Assembly: GCA_020630395.1 (NCBI GenBank)
Contig: JAHDBM010000013.1
Coordinates: 1 to 51,102, forward strand
Origin: Flavobacteriales bacterium
GTDB taxonomy: Bacteria > Bacteroidota > Bacteroidia > Flavobacteriales_D > CAJJDF01
Direction: 5' to 3'
DNA length: 51,102 bases
How positions within the stretch are numbered: the stretch's first letter is position 1; each line of letters starts with the position of its first letter. Below the pieces are notes generated by a model that worked only from the letters and a program-made list of their open reading frames with translations, searched no databases and was not told where the DNA came from. The position numbers and the translations under genes are program-made. Positions 43,445 to 51,102 of the stretch are shown piece after piece.

Positions 43445-45535
43445 TTATTCAATTACTTTATGGAAGTATCTATCATAAGTTGATAATATACTTCCATTTT
43501 TTATGCGTTTTTGCCAATACTTAACACGATATGATGGGACTGAGCTATCAAATAAAATGATCGTATTTCTAATCTCTTTCTCAACCTTGTAAAGCAGATT
43601 AATATTGTCTTTATCTACCCATAAATAATCAATTGTTAATTGATTTAACTTTATAAAACTCTCTTCTGTCAACTTCAATAGTGTTAGCCCTTGAAACCAA
43701 ATAACATTATCTTGTATAATTAGATGATCATTGTTAAATGCTAAACTATCTTTAGCAATAAAAATAGGTTTGGTAATATTCTTTCTAAACCAATTATGAT
43801 GAATATTAAATAGCATTTTGTTCTCATCATTCCACATTTCTTTACTTGTTATCAAATAACTTGTATTCCCAATAGAAAATTCCATTGCAGTTTCATTTCT
43901 CACAGCATATACTGTAAAATCCTTATTCCTGCTATTTCCAATTTCATTTACTACTTGAATTACAACAAACAGCAATAAAAGAGAACCTCCCAAATAAAAA
44001 TATTTTAACCTTCTGTAATAAGTAAAAACTAAAATTGAAATTAATATAACATACAATAGATAAGTATCTGTTCTACTAATGGCTATCTCTTCTACCAGTG
44101 AAAATGGCAATTCTTCTGTTATAAAAATCGCTTGATTAAGAAAAGAAATTACACCAGCTAATACTACCCCAATAAAACCTGCAATAACTGGTATAAAGGA
44201 AGTGACAAATAACAATACGCCAAAATAGATTATTAAAATAGCCACTGGAATAACCAATAAATTAGATACAAAGAAATAAACAGGAAACTGATGAAAATAA
44301 TATAACCCTAAGGGAAATGTTGCTATCTGAGCAGCTAAAGAAACAGCCGTTATTTTCCATGCATGATCTAATATCTTATTGGGTACGTAAAACCAGTTAT
44401 ATATTCTGGGTTGTAAATATACTATCCCTACAACTGCTAAATAAGACAACTGAAATCCTACCTCAAATATTAAGTAAGGATTAACAACAAGTAACACTAT
44501 AGCAGAAACAGCTAATGTATTATAAATACTCGTTTTCCTATTAATTAACTGCTCTCCAACTAATACAAAGCTAAACATGGTAGTTGCCCTTAATACTGAT
44601 GGAGAGAACCCGGTCATTAAAGCATAAAACCACAGAGCCAATAAAATAATAAATACAAAAACATATTTCCCTTGTCGTAATCTCTTTAAAAAGCCTAAAG
44701 AAAACTTCAACAAGAAAAAGATAATACCAACATGCAAACCAGAAACTGCTAACACATGCATTGCTCCTGCACTTGAGTATGATTTAACCAAATCTTTATC
44801 AAGCATTTCTCTGTAACCTAGTAATAATGCTGATGCTACTTTTAATTCATCTCCTTTAATTCCATTATCAACTAGTATATTACAAAAATGATCTCTTAGT
44901 TCATATCCTTTTTTAATTAACCAATTACCATTATTCCTATTCAAAGGAACAACTTGATGATTATTGACAAACAATTGATGATTAATATTATTAAGTTTTA
45001 AATAATGTTTGTAATTAAATTGTTCTGGATTAGAAGGACTCGTAACAGGAGATACTCTTGCAGAAATTAATAAAACATCTCCATATTGATATTGTGGAGA
45101 TAGAGAATCCTTTTTAAAATAAGCTAGTACTTTCCCTACGGATTGTAAAGTTCTACTCCCATTTACAACTCCAACCACTTTAAGGTTTGTTTTGTATGAT
45201 TTTTCTTTCTCTTGAAACTCTTCATCAACCATTACTACCAGTTTACTATCTTTCATAATAAACTTAGAAAAATGTTGATCATGATTGAGCTCAGTTCTTA
45301 TATTAACCAATGATATACCAAAGAATAACAAAGCAATAGATAGTAATATACCTTTATCCATTCTTTGATTAAAACGCACTAAAAACATGGACAGCATCAG
45401 TAAACAAAATGCAATACCACTTAATAGAAAAAATACATAATGATTTAATTCAAATAAAACAGCAAAAACAATACCTAGTACAAAGGGTATTAAGATTTTA
45501 AATGCTGGATTATTTTTGAAAAAGTAATTTTTCAT
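43445..45535 (-). CDS. ComEC/Rec2-family competence membrane protein
   Basis: This 696 aa inner-membrane protein carries incoming single-stranded DNA into the cytosol. N-terminal hydrophobic helices (about 13-62) are followed by a DUF4131/OB-like domain (about 80-200). The Competence domain (about 225-500) has GAMHVLAVSGLHVGIIFFLL and GFSPSVLRATTMF. The C-terminal 170 residues (about 525-696) occupy the place of the metallo-beta-lactamase domain, but no HxHxDH motif is present. It converges with the adhesin gene, with a 5-base gap between stops. Confidence 0.88.
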   Translation of the reverse strand: MKNYFFKNNPAFKILIPFVLGIVFAVLFELNHYVFFLLSGIAFCLLMLSMFLVRFNQRMDKGILLSIALLFFGISLVNIRTELNHDQHFSKFIMKDSKLVVMVDEEFQEKEKSYKTNLKVVGVVNGSRTLQSVGKVLAYFKKDSLSPQYQYGDVLLISARVSPVTSPSNPEQFNYKHYLKLNNINHQLFVNNHQVVPLNRNNGNWLIKKGYELRDHFCNILVDNGIKGDELKVASALLLGYREMLDKDLVKSYSSAGAMHVLAVSGLHVGIIFFLLKFSLGFLKRLRQGKYVFVFIILLALWFYALMTGFSPSVLRATTMFSFVLVGEQLINRKTSIYNTLAVSAIVLLVVNPYLIFEVGFQLSYLAVVGIVYLQPRIYNWFYVPNKILDHAWKITAVSLAAQIATFPLGLYYFHQFPVYFFVSNLLVIPVAILIIYFGVLLFVTSFIPVIAGFIGVVLAGVISFLNQAIFITEELPFSLVEEIAISRTDTYLLYVILISILVFTYYRRLKYFYLGGSLLLLFVVIQVVNEIGNSRNKDFTVYAVRNETAMEFSIGNTSYLITSKEMWNDENKMLFNIHHNWFRKNITKPIFIAKDSLAFNNDHLIIQDNVIWFQGLTLLKLTEESFIKLNQLTIDYLWVDKDNINLLYKVEKEIRNTIILFDSSVPSYRVKYWQKRIKNGSILSTYDRYFHKVIE
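43460..43502 (+). terminator. Intrinsic terminator of the adhesin gene, inside the 3' end of comEC
   Basis: ATGGAAGTAT (43460-43469) pairs with ATACTTCCAT (43488-43497), with an inner stem TATCA/TGATA (43471-43475/43481-43485), followed by T at 43497-43502. It is 20 bases after the adhesin stop and lies within the last codons of comEC on the other strand. Confidence 0.75.
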
Positions 45536-45589
45536 GAGGTTTAAAGCTACTAAAAATCAATTCATATCGTTTTAAAGCTTAGCATTTTA

Positions 45590-45597
45590 TACTTTTG
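45590..45597 (+). promoter_or_regulatory. Bacteroidota -7 promoter box for the PBP4-type gene
   Basis: TACTTTTG fits TAnnTTTG. It ends one base before the ATG at 45599, so a transcript starting about 7 bases after it would begin past that codon. This favours the ATG at 45617 as the true start. A -33 TTG is not evident. Confidence 0.45.
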
Positions 45598-45616
45598 TAT
45601 GTCAAAACACACTTTT

Positions 45617-47104
45617 ATGTTCAAGTTTTTATACACATTATTCTTTATTCTATTGGTGTCTTCCTCAATTATAGGACAGCATACATATACTCCCAAAAAT
45701 AGTATAGAACGAGTAGCGAATGCTATGATGAATGAAAAAGTACTTAAAAATGCTGCCTTTTCTTTTCGTGTTGTGGAGATAAGTACCGATTCTGTTTTGG
45801 CTTCTTATAATCCAAAAATGAGTTTAACGCCTGCATCTACCATGAAATTGGTTACTACTTCAGCTGCAATGGCTATACTAGGATCATACAAACGATTTAA
45901 AACGAAATTACAGTACACAGGATATATTGATACAGCTACCTGTACATTACATGGTAATTTATATATTAAAGGTGGAGGTGATCCAGGTTTAGGCTCTAAA
46001 TATTTCCTTAAAAAAGGAGAAAATCAAAGTGATTTCTTACAAGATTGGGCAGAAGAAGTAGAAAAATTAAATATTCACGAAATTGATGGTCGTGTTATTG
46101 CAGATGCCAGTTATTTTAGCCAAGATATGATACCTTCTACTTGGATTTGGGGTGATATGGGTAATTATTATGGTGCTGGTCCTTCCGGACTAACCATTTA
46201 TGATAATATGCAACATCTTACGTTTTCATCAGGTCCTAATGCTGGAGATAATACCTCAATAGATTGTATTACTCCTTATTTACCAGATGTTTGGTTCGAA
46301 AATAAGGTAAAAGCCTCTAAAGTGAATAAAGACAATGCCTACATATATGCAGCTCCTTATTCTCCATATCGAAAGGCAAAAGGAACAATTCCTAAAGGAA
46401 AAGAAGAATTTAATGTTAGAGGAACAATACATGATCCTGCTTACCAAGCTGCTTATGATTTTGAGTACTATTTACTAAAAAATGGCATTACAGTTACCCA
46501 AAATGCTACTACTGTTAGAAGACAAGATTTATTAGGAATTAAAGACACAGCCAGTAGAACCGATTTTTATACACATAAATCTCCTTCTTTATCTAGAATT
46601 GCGTATTGGACAAATCATGTGAGCGTTAATTTGTTTGCTGAGCATTTACTTAACCAAATTGGAAGAAGAAAATATGGAGATGGAAGTAATTACTCTGGTG
46701 CCTTGGCAGTACAAAAATATTGGACTAATAAATTCGGGTCAGGTTTATATGTAAATGATGGAAGTGGTTTATCCAGGCATAATGCTGTTTCTGCTTATCA
46801 CCTAACCTCTATTTTACGATACATGAGGAGAAGTAAATATTCTAAAAGCTTTTACAGCTCAATGGCAACTGCTGGTAAATCGGGTACCATGAGAAGAATA
46901 GGAAGGGGTACTGCTGCAGCTGGAAATATTAGAGCCAAGAGTGGTACCATGAGCAGAGTTAAAAGTTATGCTGGTTATTGCACAACAAAATCTGGAAAGA
47001 AAGTAGCCTTTGCTATGATTATTAATAATTTTAATTGTTATAGTTCTACGGTAACCAAAAAGCTTGAAAAATTAATGGTAGCAATTGCTAACTTTAATGG
47101 ATAA
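45617..47104 (+). CDS. dacB: D-alanyl-D-alanine carboxypeptidase/endopeptidase, PBP4 (DacB) family
   Basis: This 495 aa peptidase of family S13 trims peptidoglycan cross-links in the periplasm. It has signal peptide FKFLYTLFFILLVSSSIIG and STMK (Ser74 and Lys77 counted from the chosen start) within SLTPASTMKLVTTSAA. A non-catalytic insert with GDPGLGS follows, then SVN in NHVSVNLFAEH, NDGSGLSRHN and KSGT in RAKSGTMSRVKSYAGY. A second KSGT (AGKSGTMRR) lies about 25 residues upstream of it. The frame is open to an ATG at 45599 but the promoter box points to the ATG at 45617. The next gene starts directly after its stop. Confidence 0.92.
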   Translation: MFKFLYTLFFILLVSSSIIGQHTYTPKNSIERVANAMMNEKVLKNAAFSFRVVEISTDSVLASYNPKMSLTPASTMKLVTTSAAMAILGSYKRFKTKLQYTGYIDTATCTLHGNLYIKGGGDPGLGSKYFLKKGENQSDFLQDWAEEVEKLNIHEIDGRVIADASYFSQDMIPSTWIWGDMGNYYGAGPSGLTIYDNMQHLTFSSGPNAGDNTSIDCITPYLPDVWFENKVKASKVNKDNAYIYAAPYSPYRKAKGTIPKGKEEFNVRGTIHDPAYQAAYDFEYYLLKNGITVTQNATTVRRQDLLGIKDTASRTDFYTHKSPSLSRIAYWTNHVSVNLFAEHLLNQIGRRKYGDGSNYSGALAVQKYWTNKFGSGLYVNDGSGLSRHNAVSAYHLTSILRYMRRSKYSKSFYSSMATAGKSGTMRRIGRGTAAAGNIRAKSGTMSRVKSYAGYCTTKSGKKVAFAMIINNFNCYSSTVTKKLEKLMVAIANFNG

Positions 47105-48565
47105 ATGATTTACCTCAGAAAAAATATAGATCTCTTAGTATTTGTAGGGATATTAATTTCGCTATTTTTTTTTCTAAACTTAGACGAATTATTATTCTCA
47201 CCTCCTGGTGGCACACATTATATTAGACAAACAGATAGTTTATCGTTTGCTGCTAATTATTATAATGAAGGATTTAACTTTTTCCAACCTTCAAACTTTA
47301 ATTTACAAAGTGAATCCGGAAATTCCGCTTGTGAATTTCCTATACTCTACTATTTAACAGCTCTTAGTTATTTACTATTTGGTATTAATTTCTTGTCGTT
47401 AAAAATTATTCATTTGATCCTTTTATTCTTTGGGCTTATTTATTTGTATAAGTTTTTAAAACATAAATCAGGTTCATCCCTAATTGGAATGCTTATTACT
47501 CTGCTCCTGTTTACCTCAACAGTATTTAACTATTATGCTATCAATTATCTCCCTGATATTGGTGCGCTTAGCTTCCTTTTTATGGGGATGTATTTTTATT
47601 ATAGTTCTAAACATAAATATCAGCTATTAGTTGCCGTAATGTTATTTACGCTAGCCTGCTTAATTAAAGTAACGTTTGTTATTTATCCATTAGCCTTCTT
47701 TGGACCAACTATTATCCTCAAACTTTGGAATAGACATCATGTAGGTATAATGAAACAAATGATGAGTATCGGGTTTATTTTAGTTTGTCTAGTATGTTGG
47801 AACATATTTGTAATACAGTATAATCAAACATATAACAACACATATTACACAACCTCTATTATGCCTATTTGGGATTTAAATGATACCCAATTAACAACAA
47901 GTTTAAACCACATATTAGTTCATTGGTATAGCAAGTATTTTAATTACACTACTTTTCATCTTATCATCTTATCAGGTGTAATTTCAAGTATATTCCTCTT
48001 AAAACAAAAAAAGGAATATATTCTTAAAGGTATTATTATGACTATTGGTGTCGTATCCTACTTTTTATTATTTTTTAAACAATTTAAAGATCATGATTAT
48101 TACTTTTTAATTCTGGTTCCTTTTTTCTTATTTGTAGTATTGGGAGGAATAAAATCCATCCGCTTATTAAATAGAGATTGGGCAAATACAGGTATTACAT
48201 TAATACTTGCCATTACTGTTATAGTAGGTATTAACTATGCTAATGGTAAATTAAATGATCGATTAGAAAACATGACCGATAATTTTTCTGCTATTGGACA
48301 TGAAATTCTAAAGGATGATAAAATAAATTCTATTTTACCAACAGATGCTAAAGTAATTGTTGCCTATGATACTGCTCCAAATGGTGCATTATTATTTTTA
48401 AACAAAAAAGGATGGACATTAAAAAGTGAAACCGAATTATCTACTCAAAAAACAAATGAATTAAAAAGTAAAGGAGCTACTCATCTTGTTACATCAACTA
48501 AGATTGTGCAAGTAGAATTAAATAACATCTATCATAATAACTCAATTACTATTTATAGTTTGTAA
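47105..48565 (+). CDS. GT39-like polytopic membrane glycosyltransferase
   Basis: This 486 aa membrane protein has about 10-11 helices. The first is at 10-27; the large periplasmic loop after it, with PPGGTHYIRQTDSLSFAANYY, holds the acidic/Arg residues typical of ArnT/PMT-type GT-C enzymes. The C-terminal 100 residues (about 385-486) are soluble. It would transfer a sugar from a polyprenyl-phosphate carrier to a lipid or protein. Substrate is unknown. The start follows the dacB stop directly (TAAATG) and its stop overlaps the TrmH-type gene by one base, so all three are in one operon. Confidence 0.7.
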   Translation: MIYLRKNIDLLVFVGILISLFFFLNLDELLFSPPGGTHYIRQTDSLSFAANYYNEGFNFFQPSNFNLQSESGNSACEFPILYYLTALSYLLFGINFLSLKIIHLILLFFGLIYLYKFLKHKSGSSLIGMLITLLLFTSTVFNYYAINYLPDIGALSFLFMGMYFYYSSKHKYQLLVAVMLFTLACLIKVTFVIYPLAFFGPTIILKLWNRHHVGIMKQMMSIGFILVCLVCWNIFVIQYNQTYNNTYYTTSIMPIWDLNDTQLTTSLNHILVHWYSKYFNYTTFHLIILSGVISSIFLLKQKKEYILKGIIMTIGVVSYFLLFFKQFKDHDYYFLILVPFFLFVVLGGIKSIRLLNRDWANTGITLILAITVIVGINYANGKLNDRLENMTDNFSAIGHEILKDDKINSILPTDAKVIVAYDTAPNGALLFLNKKGWTLKSETELSTQKTNELKSKGATHLVTSTKIVQVELNNIYHNNSITIYSL

Positions 48566-49068
48566 TGGAAAGAAATAACCAACTCATACATGAAGAAGTA
48601 AAAAAAAGTACTCATAATAAAGAGATTATTGTGATTGCTGACAACCTTCGAACTCCTGAGAACATTGGAATGTTATTTAGAGTTTCTGAGGCATTTGGTG
48701 TAAAAAAAGTTGTGTTAATTGGATCATCTTGGGATTTAACTAACAGGAAAATCATACGTACAGCTCGATCTACAACAAATAATTTATCTATCACTCAACT
48801 AGAAGAGTCTACTGATTTAATAAATGAATTAAGGAATGAAAACTTTGTTTGCTTAGCACTTGAGCTAACCAATAACAGCATCCCCATTAAAGAATATAAG
48901 CTAAACACCAATAAAGTTGCTCTTATAATTGGTGCAGAAAGACAAGGTGTACAAGATGAAATACTACAAAAGGTACATCAAGCTGTACATATTGATTTGT
49001 TTGGTAAAAATTCTTCTATAAATGTAGTGAATGCTTTAACAGCTGGATTGTACGAAATTACTCGCTAA
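48565..49068 (+). CDS. TrmH/SpoU-family RNA 2'-O-methyltransferase
   Basis: This 167 aa SPOUT methyltransferase has the three motifs: ENIGMLFRVSEAFGVKKV (about 31-48), ALIIGAERQGV (about 118-128) and SSINVVNALTAGLYE (about 150-164). The latter two build the SAM-binding trefoil knot. It probably modifies a ribose in tRNA or rRNA. The target cannot be told from sequence. Length is short, lacking the N-terminal L30e-type extension of RlmB. The start codon overlaps the previous stop (TAATG); the 3' end overlaps by 11 bases the gene transcribed on the other strand. Confidence 0.88.
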   Translation: MERNNQLIHEEVKKSTHNKEIIVIADNLRTPENIGMLFRVSEAFGVKKVVLIGSSWDLTNRKIIRTARSTTNNLSITQLEESTDLINELRNENFVCLALELTNNSIPIKEYKLNTNKVALIIGAERQGVQDEILQKVHQAVHIDLFGKNSSINVVNALTAGLYEITR

Positions 49069-50191
49069 GTCCATCAATAACCTCCATCATTCGATTAAAA
49101 TTCTTTTTATTCGAATAATTATCTAGTAATACTTTAGTTCGATCCTTTAGCTCTTCTTTAGAAAAATCCTTTTCAATATTCTCCTTAATAAGGCTTTTTA
49201 ACTCTTCGTCTTTTTTGCCAACAATGCATACACCTTGTAAAGTAGTACCCCAAACCATATGATCATTGACTATACAAAACCTACCTTGATAGAGAACATT
49301 TAATAGCTTTAGTTTTAATCCAGTAGCTTGATGTGTGTACAAAAAATTAATATGAGCCTCTCTAATCAATTCCTCCATTTTTTCTTTAGAAGGATTAGGG
49401 ATTAACGATACATTAAGATATTTCGTTACTAACTTCTGCAAAAACTCAGGAGGATTTAGTCCTGCAATAATAAATTGAATATCGGTATCACCTATTATAT
49501 TCTCAATAATATGTTGAGCAGCATGATAATTTTCTGAAACTCCTAAATTTCCATGATACAACACATACTTTCCTTTACCTTCTTTTCCGTTTACTTCCTC
49601 TCCAGAATGAAAGCTTGGAATAAAATAATGGTTGTTATCTGGATACTCTTCCTTAAAATATTCCCAATCTTTTTCAGAAACAATAAACGAACATGAAGCA
49701 TGTTTAATCTGTTTTTCAAACTTTTTTAATCGATTAGTCTCAATTTTTAAATAAAGTTTTTTGAAAATTCTTTTCTCTGCCTTAGCTAAATGCGCATAAT
49801 ATTCATGTTCAATATTGCTTTCCCTAAACACCTTTATCCTATCCTTAAAATCAAGATCATCTAATAAATAACAGGTGTGTAAACCTTCAAATAAAATAGG
49901 GTAATTATCCTTTAATAAGTTTTCTTTCAGCTTATCAGACACTCTACTTTTAACTATAAAAGGTAATTTGCTAAATATCCAAAAAGGAGACATATTCCTT
50001 TGGTAATAATTTACCGAAGCACAGTATTTAAGTAATTCTTTTTGCTCTCCTCTACCGTATTCAAAACAATGCAAATGAACCTTTACACCTTCCTTATGCA
50101 AGGTTTTAATTTTATAAAAAACATCTATAACCCCTCCATAATTAGCAGGAAAAGGTACATCAAAGGCAACTATATGTATATTTTTTATCAC
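49058..50191 (-). CDS. Glycosyltransferase, GT-B fold (GT4-like)
   Basis: This 377 aa protein starts IHIVAFDVPFPANYGGVIDVFY, the usual acceptor-side N-terminus of GT4 transferases (Gly-rich loop). The donor-side domain has YVLYHGNLGVSENYHAA and FIIAGLNPPEF (about 215-255), and ATGLKLKLLNVLYQGRFCIVN as the conserved substrate-side helix. The start is GTG; it overlaps the stop of the upstream glycosyltransferase as GTGA, so the two are co-translated. It probably belongs to another surface-glycan operon that continues beyond the window. The 3' end overlaps the TrmH-type gene by 11 bases. Confidence 0.78.
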   Translation of the reverse strand: MIKNIHIVAFDVPFPANYGGVIDVFYKIKTLHKEGVKVHLHCFEYGRGEQKELLKYCASVNYYQRNMSPFWIFSKLPFIVKSRVSDKLKENLLKDNYPILFEGLHTCYLLDDLDFKDRIKVFRESNIEHEYYAHLAKAEKRIFKKLYLKIETNRLKKFEKQIKHASCSFIVSEKDWEYFKEEYPDNNHYFIPSFHSGEEVNGKEGKGKYVLYHGNLGVSENYHAAQHIIENIIGDTDIQFIIAGLNPPEFLQKLVTKYLNVSLIPNPSKEKMEELIREAHINFLYTHQATGLKLKLLNVLYQGRFCIVNDHMVWGTTLQGVCIVGKKDEELKSLIKENIEKDFSKEELKDRTKVLLDNYSNKKNFNRMMEVIDGLSE

Positions 50192-51102
50192 TTAAGTAAA
50201 GGTAAATAGATTTCTTTTAAAACGGCTTCTTCATTACCCCAATGCAATTCGTTTGATGCTTTTATGGTATTCGCTTTTTTAGCATTATAATCTGTTGAAT
50301 TCTCAAAAATCTGTTGAATCGTATCTGCTATAGCTTTAGGATCGTGAGAAGTACACACCCAACCAACCTGGTAATCTTCTACAATTCGTTTAATCTCTAC
50401 TAAATCACTTACCAATACTGGAGTATTACCATGAATATAGTCGAATAATTTATTCGGCAATGAAAACTGATAATTTGGATTGGTGTTTTTATCCATAGAT
50501 ATTCCCAAATCTGCTACAGCAGTATACTGCATAAGTTCTTCGTATGGCTTTTTACCCAAAATCCACACCTTATCTTCCAACTTAAGTGACCTTATATCTG
50601 CTTTTAAAATATCAAACACATCTCCTCCTCCTACAATAATAAACAGGTAATCATTCGGTAAATATTGCATAGCGCGAACCATCTCTTCTGCCCCTCTATC
50701 AATATTAATACCTGCTCCTTGCAATAAGATCAGTTTTTTATCTAGTGGTAAACCTAAAGATTCTCTAGTAGCAACTACTACCTGTCCTCTCTTCTTAGAT
50801 ATGTTTCTTACCACATGAAGTTTAACGCCATATTTCTTTTCATAAATATCTGCAATCGATTTATTTACCGTTATTACGTTCTTTAATTTGGGAAAAATCC
50901 ACCTTTCTATTCTTAACCAAGTATTTTTTGCAAAACTACCATCCTTCAACTCTGGTACTTCAGTAAAGTACTCATGAGAATCATAAACAAGATGTTTTCT
51001 TCTCCATTTGCTCACCAAATAATTAGGCATTAATGTATCCAAATCATTCGCCAATAAAACCGAACATTTTGTAAATAGCAAATACCAAAATAATCGAAAG
51101 TT
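50188..51102 (-). CDS. Glycosyltransferase (GT4-like), 5' end outside the window
   Basis: The frame stays open to the right edge: at least 304 residues are visible, beginning NFRLFWYLLFTKCSVLLANDLDT in two stretches. A TTG at 51081 could serve as a start but would cut the N-terminal strand of the GT-B fold, so the gene is judged partial. HLVYDSHEYFTEVPEL is the acceptor-side motif of this GT4 group; ILLQGAGINIDRGAEEMVRAM and FDYIHGNTPVLVSDLVEI are the donor-side motifs. It overlaps the following gene by 4 bases (GTGA). Confidence 0.8.
   Translation of the reverse strand, partial: NFRLFWYLLFTKCSVLLANDLDTLMPNYLVSKWRRKHLVYDSHEYFTEVPELKDGSFAKNTWLRIERWIFPKLKNVITVNKSIADIYEKKYGVKLHVVRNISKKRGQVVVATRESLGLPLDKKLILLQGAGINIDRGAEEMVRAMQYLPNDYLFIIVGGGDVFDILKADIRSLKLEDKVWILGKKPYEELMQYTAVADLGISMDKNTNPNYQFSLPNKLFDYIHGNTPVLVSDLVEIKRIVEDYQVGWVCTSHDPKAIADTIQQIFENSTDYNAKKANTIKASNELHWGNEEAVLKEIYLPLLK

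Noticed and set aside
1-51102. tRNA, rRNA, riboswitch, insertion sequence or prophage features
   Set aside because: No cloverleaf-like tRNA, rRNA stretch, transposase, phage gene or known riboswitch pattern was recognised on reading both strands.

Overview
The window is AT-rich, densely packed bacterial DNA that most resembles a marine-type Flavobacteriia/Bacteroidota genome. Three secreted proteins end in type IX secretion sorting domains (two CHU_C/type B, one type A). Several genes are preceded by TAnnTTTG-like -7 boxes, and almost no start codon has a Shine-Dalgarno sequence. Both features are typical of that phylum. No tRNA, rRNA, CRISPR array or insertion sequence was recognised. The first gene (1-86) and the last (50188-51102) are cut by the window edges.

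Region 1 (1-14140, + strand) is one compact operon for a nonulosonic (sialic-like) acid and its export. It encodes a LegB-type 4,6-dehydratase, a LegC-type aminotransferase, a NeuD/PglD-type acetyltransferase, the LegI synthase, the LegG hydrolysing 2-epimerase and a PtmE-type CBS-nucleotidyltransferase. Then come a second, very divergent NeuB-family synthase, an SpsF-type cytidylyltransferase, a PtmF-like Gfo/Idh oxidoreductase, a PtmA-like SDR and a YhcH-family protein. The operon ends with a methyltransferase, a HAD protein, a GT2 glycosyltransferase and a Wzx-type flippase. The set resembles the Campylobacter legionaminic acid pathway that runs through GDP-linked precursors, plus an extra NeuB/SpsF/YhcH module that may make or activate a different nonulosonate.

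Region 2 (14141-14818) is a 678-base gap between converging operons. It has no intact gene, two clear hairpins and several short coding-like fragments that may be gene remains.

Region 3 (14819-25138, - strand) is a second surface-glycan operon. Read in transcription order it encodes a DPM1-like GT2, penicillin-binding protein 1C, a YfhO membrane protein with an apparent LysM-like insert, GalE, an atypical SDR epimerase, a WbuB-like GT4 and a protein with DUF115/CST-I-type motifs. The last is a candidate nonulosonate transferase that could use the product of region 1.

Region 4 (25272-40339) is mostly housekeeping. It holds a sterol desaturase-family protein with a saccharopine dehydrogenase-like protein, a membrane-anchored MutS-like ATPase, an ECF sigma factor with a zinc anti-sigma partner, MazG, a TPR lipoprotein, two T9SS cargo proteins (one a CocE-type hydrolase), a short GreA-like protein, an MscS channel, RecF, a TPR membrane protein and RibH.

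Region 5 (40476-51102) holds a large SprB-repeat adhesin with a hairpin directly in front of its start codon, ComEC, a PBP4-type carboxypeptidase, a GT39-like membrane protein, a TrmH-type RNA methyltransferase and the 3' part of another glycosyltransferase operon.

All family assignments were made by reading motifs by eye; no database search was run.
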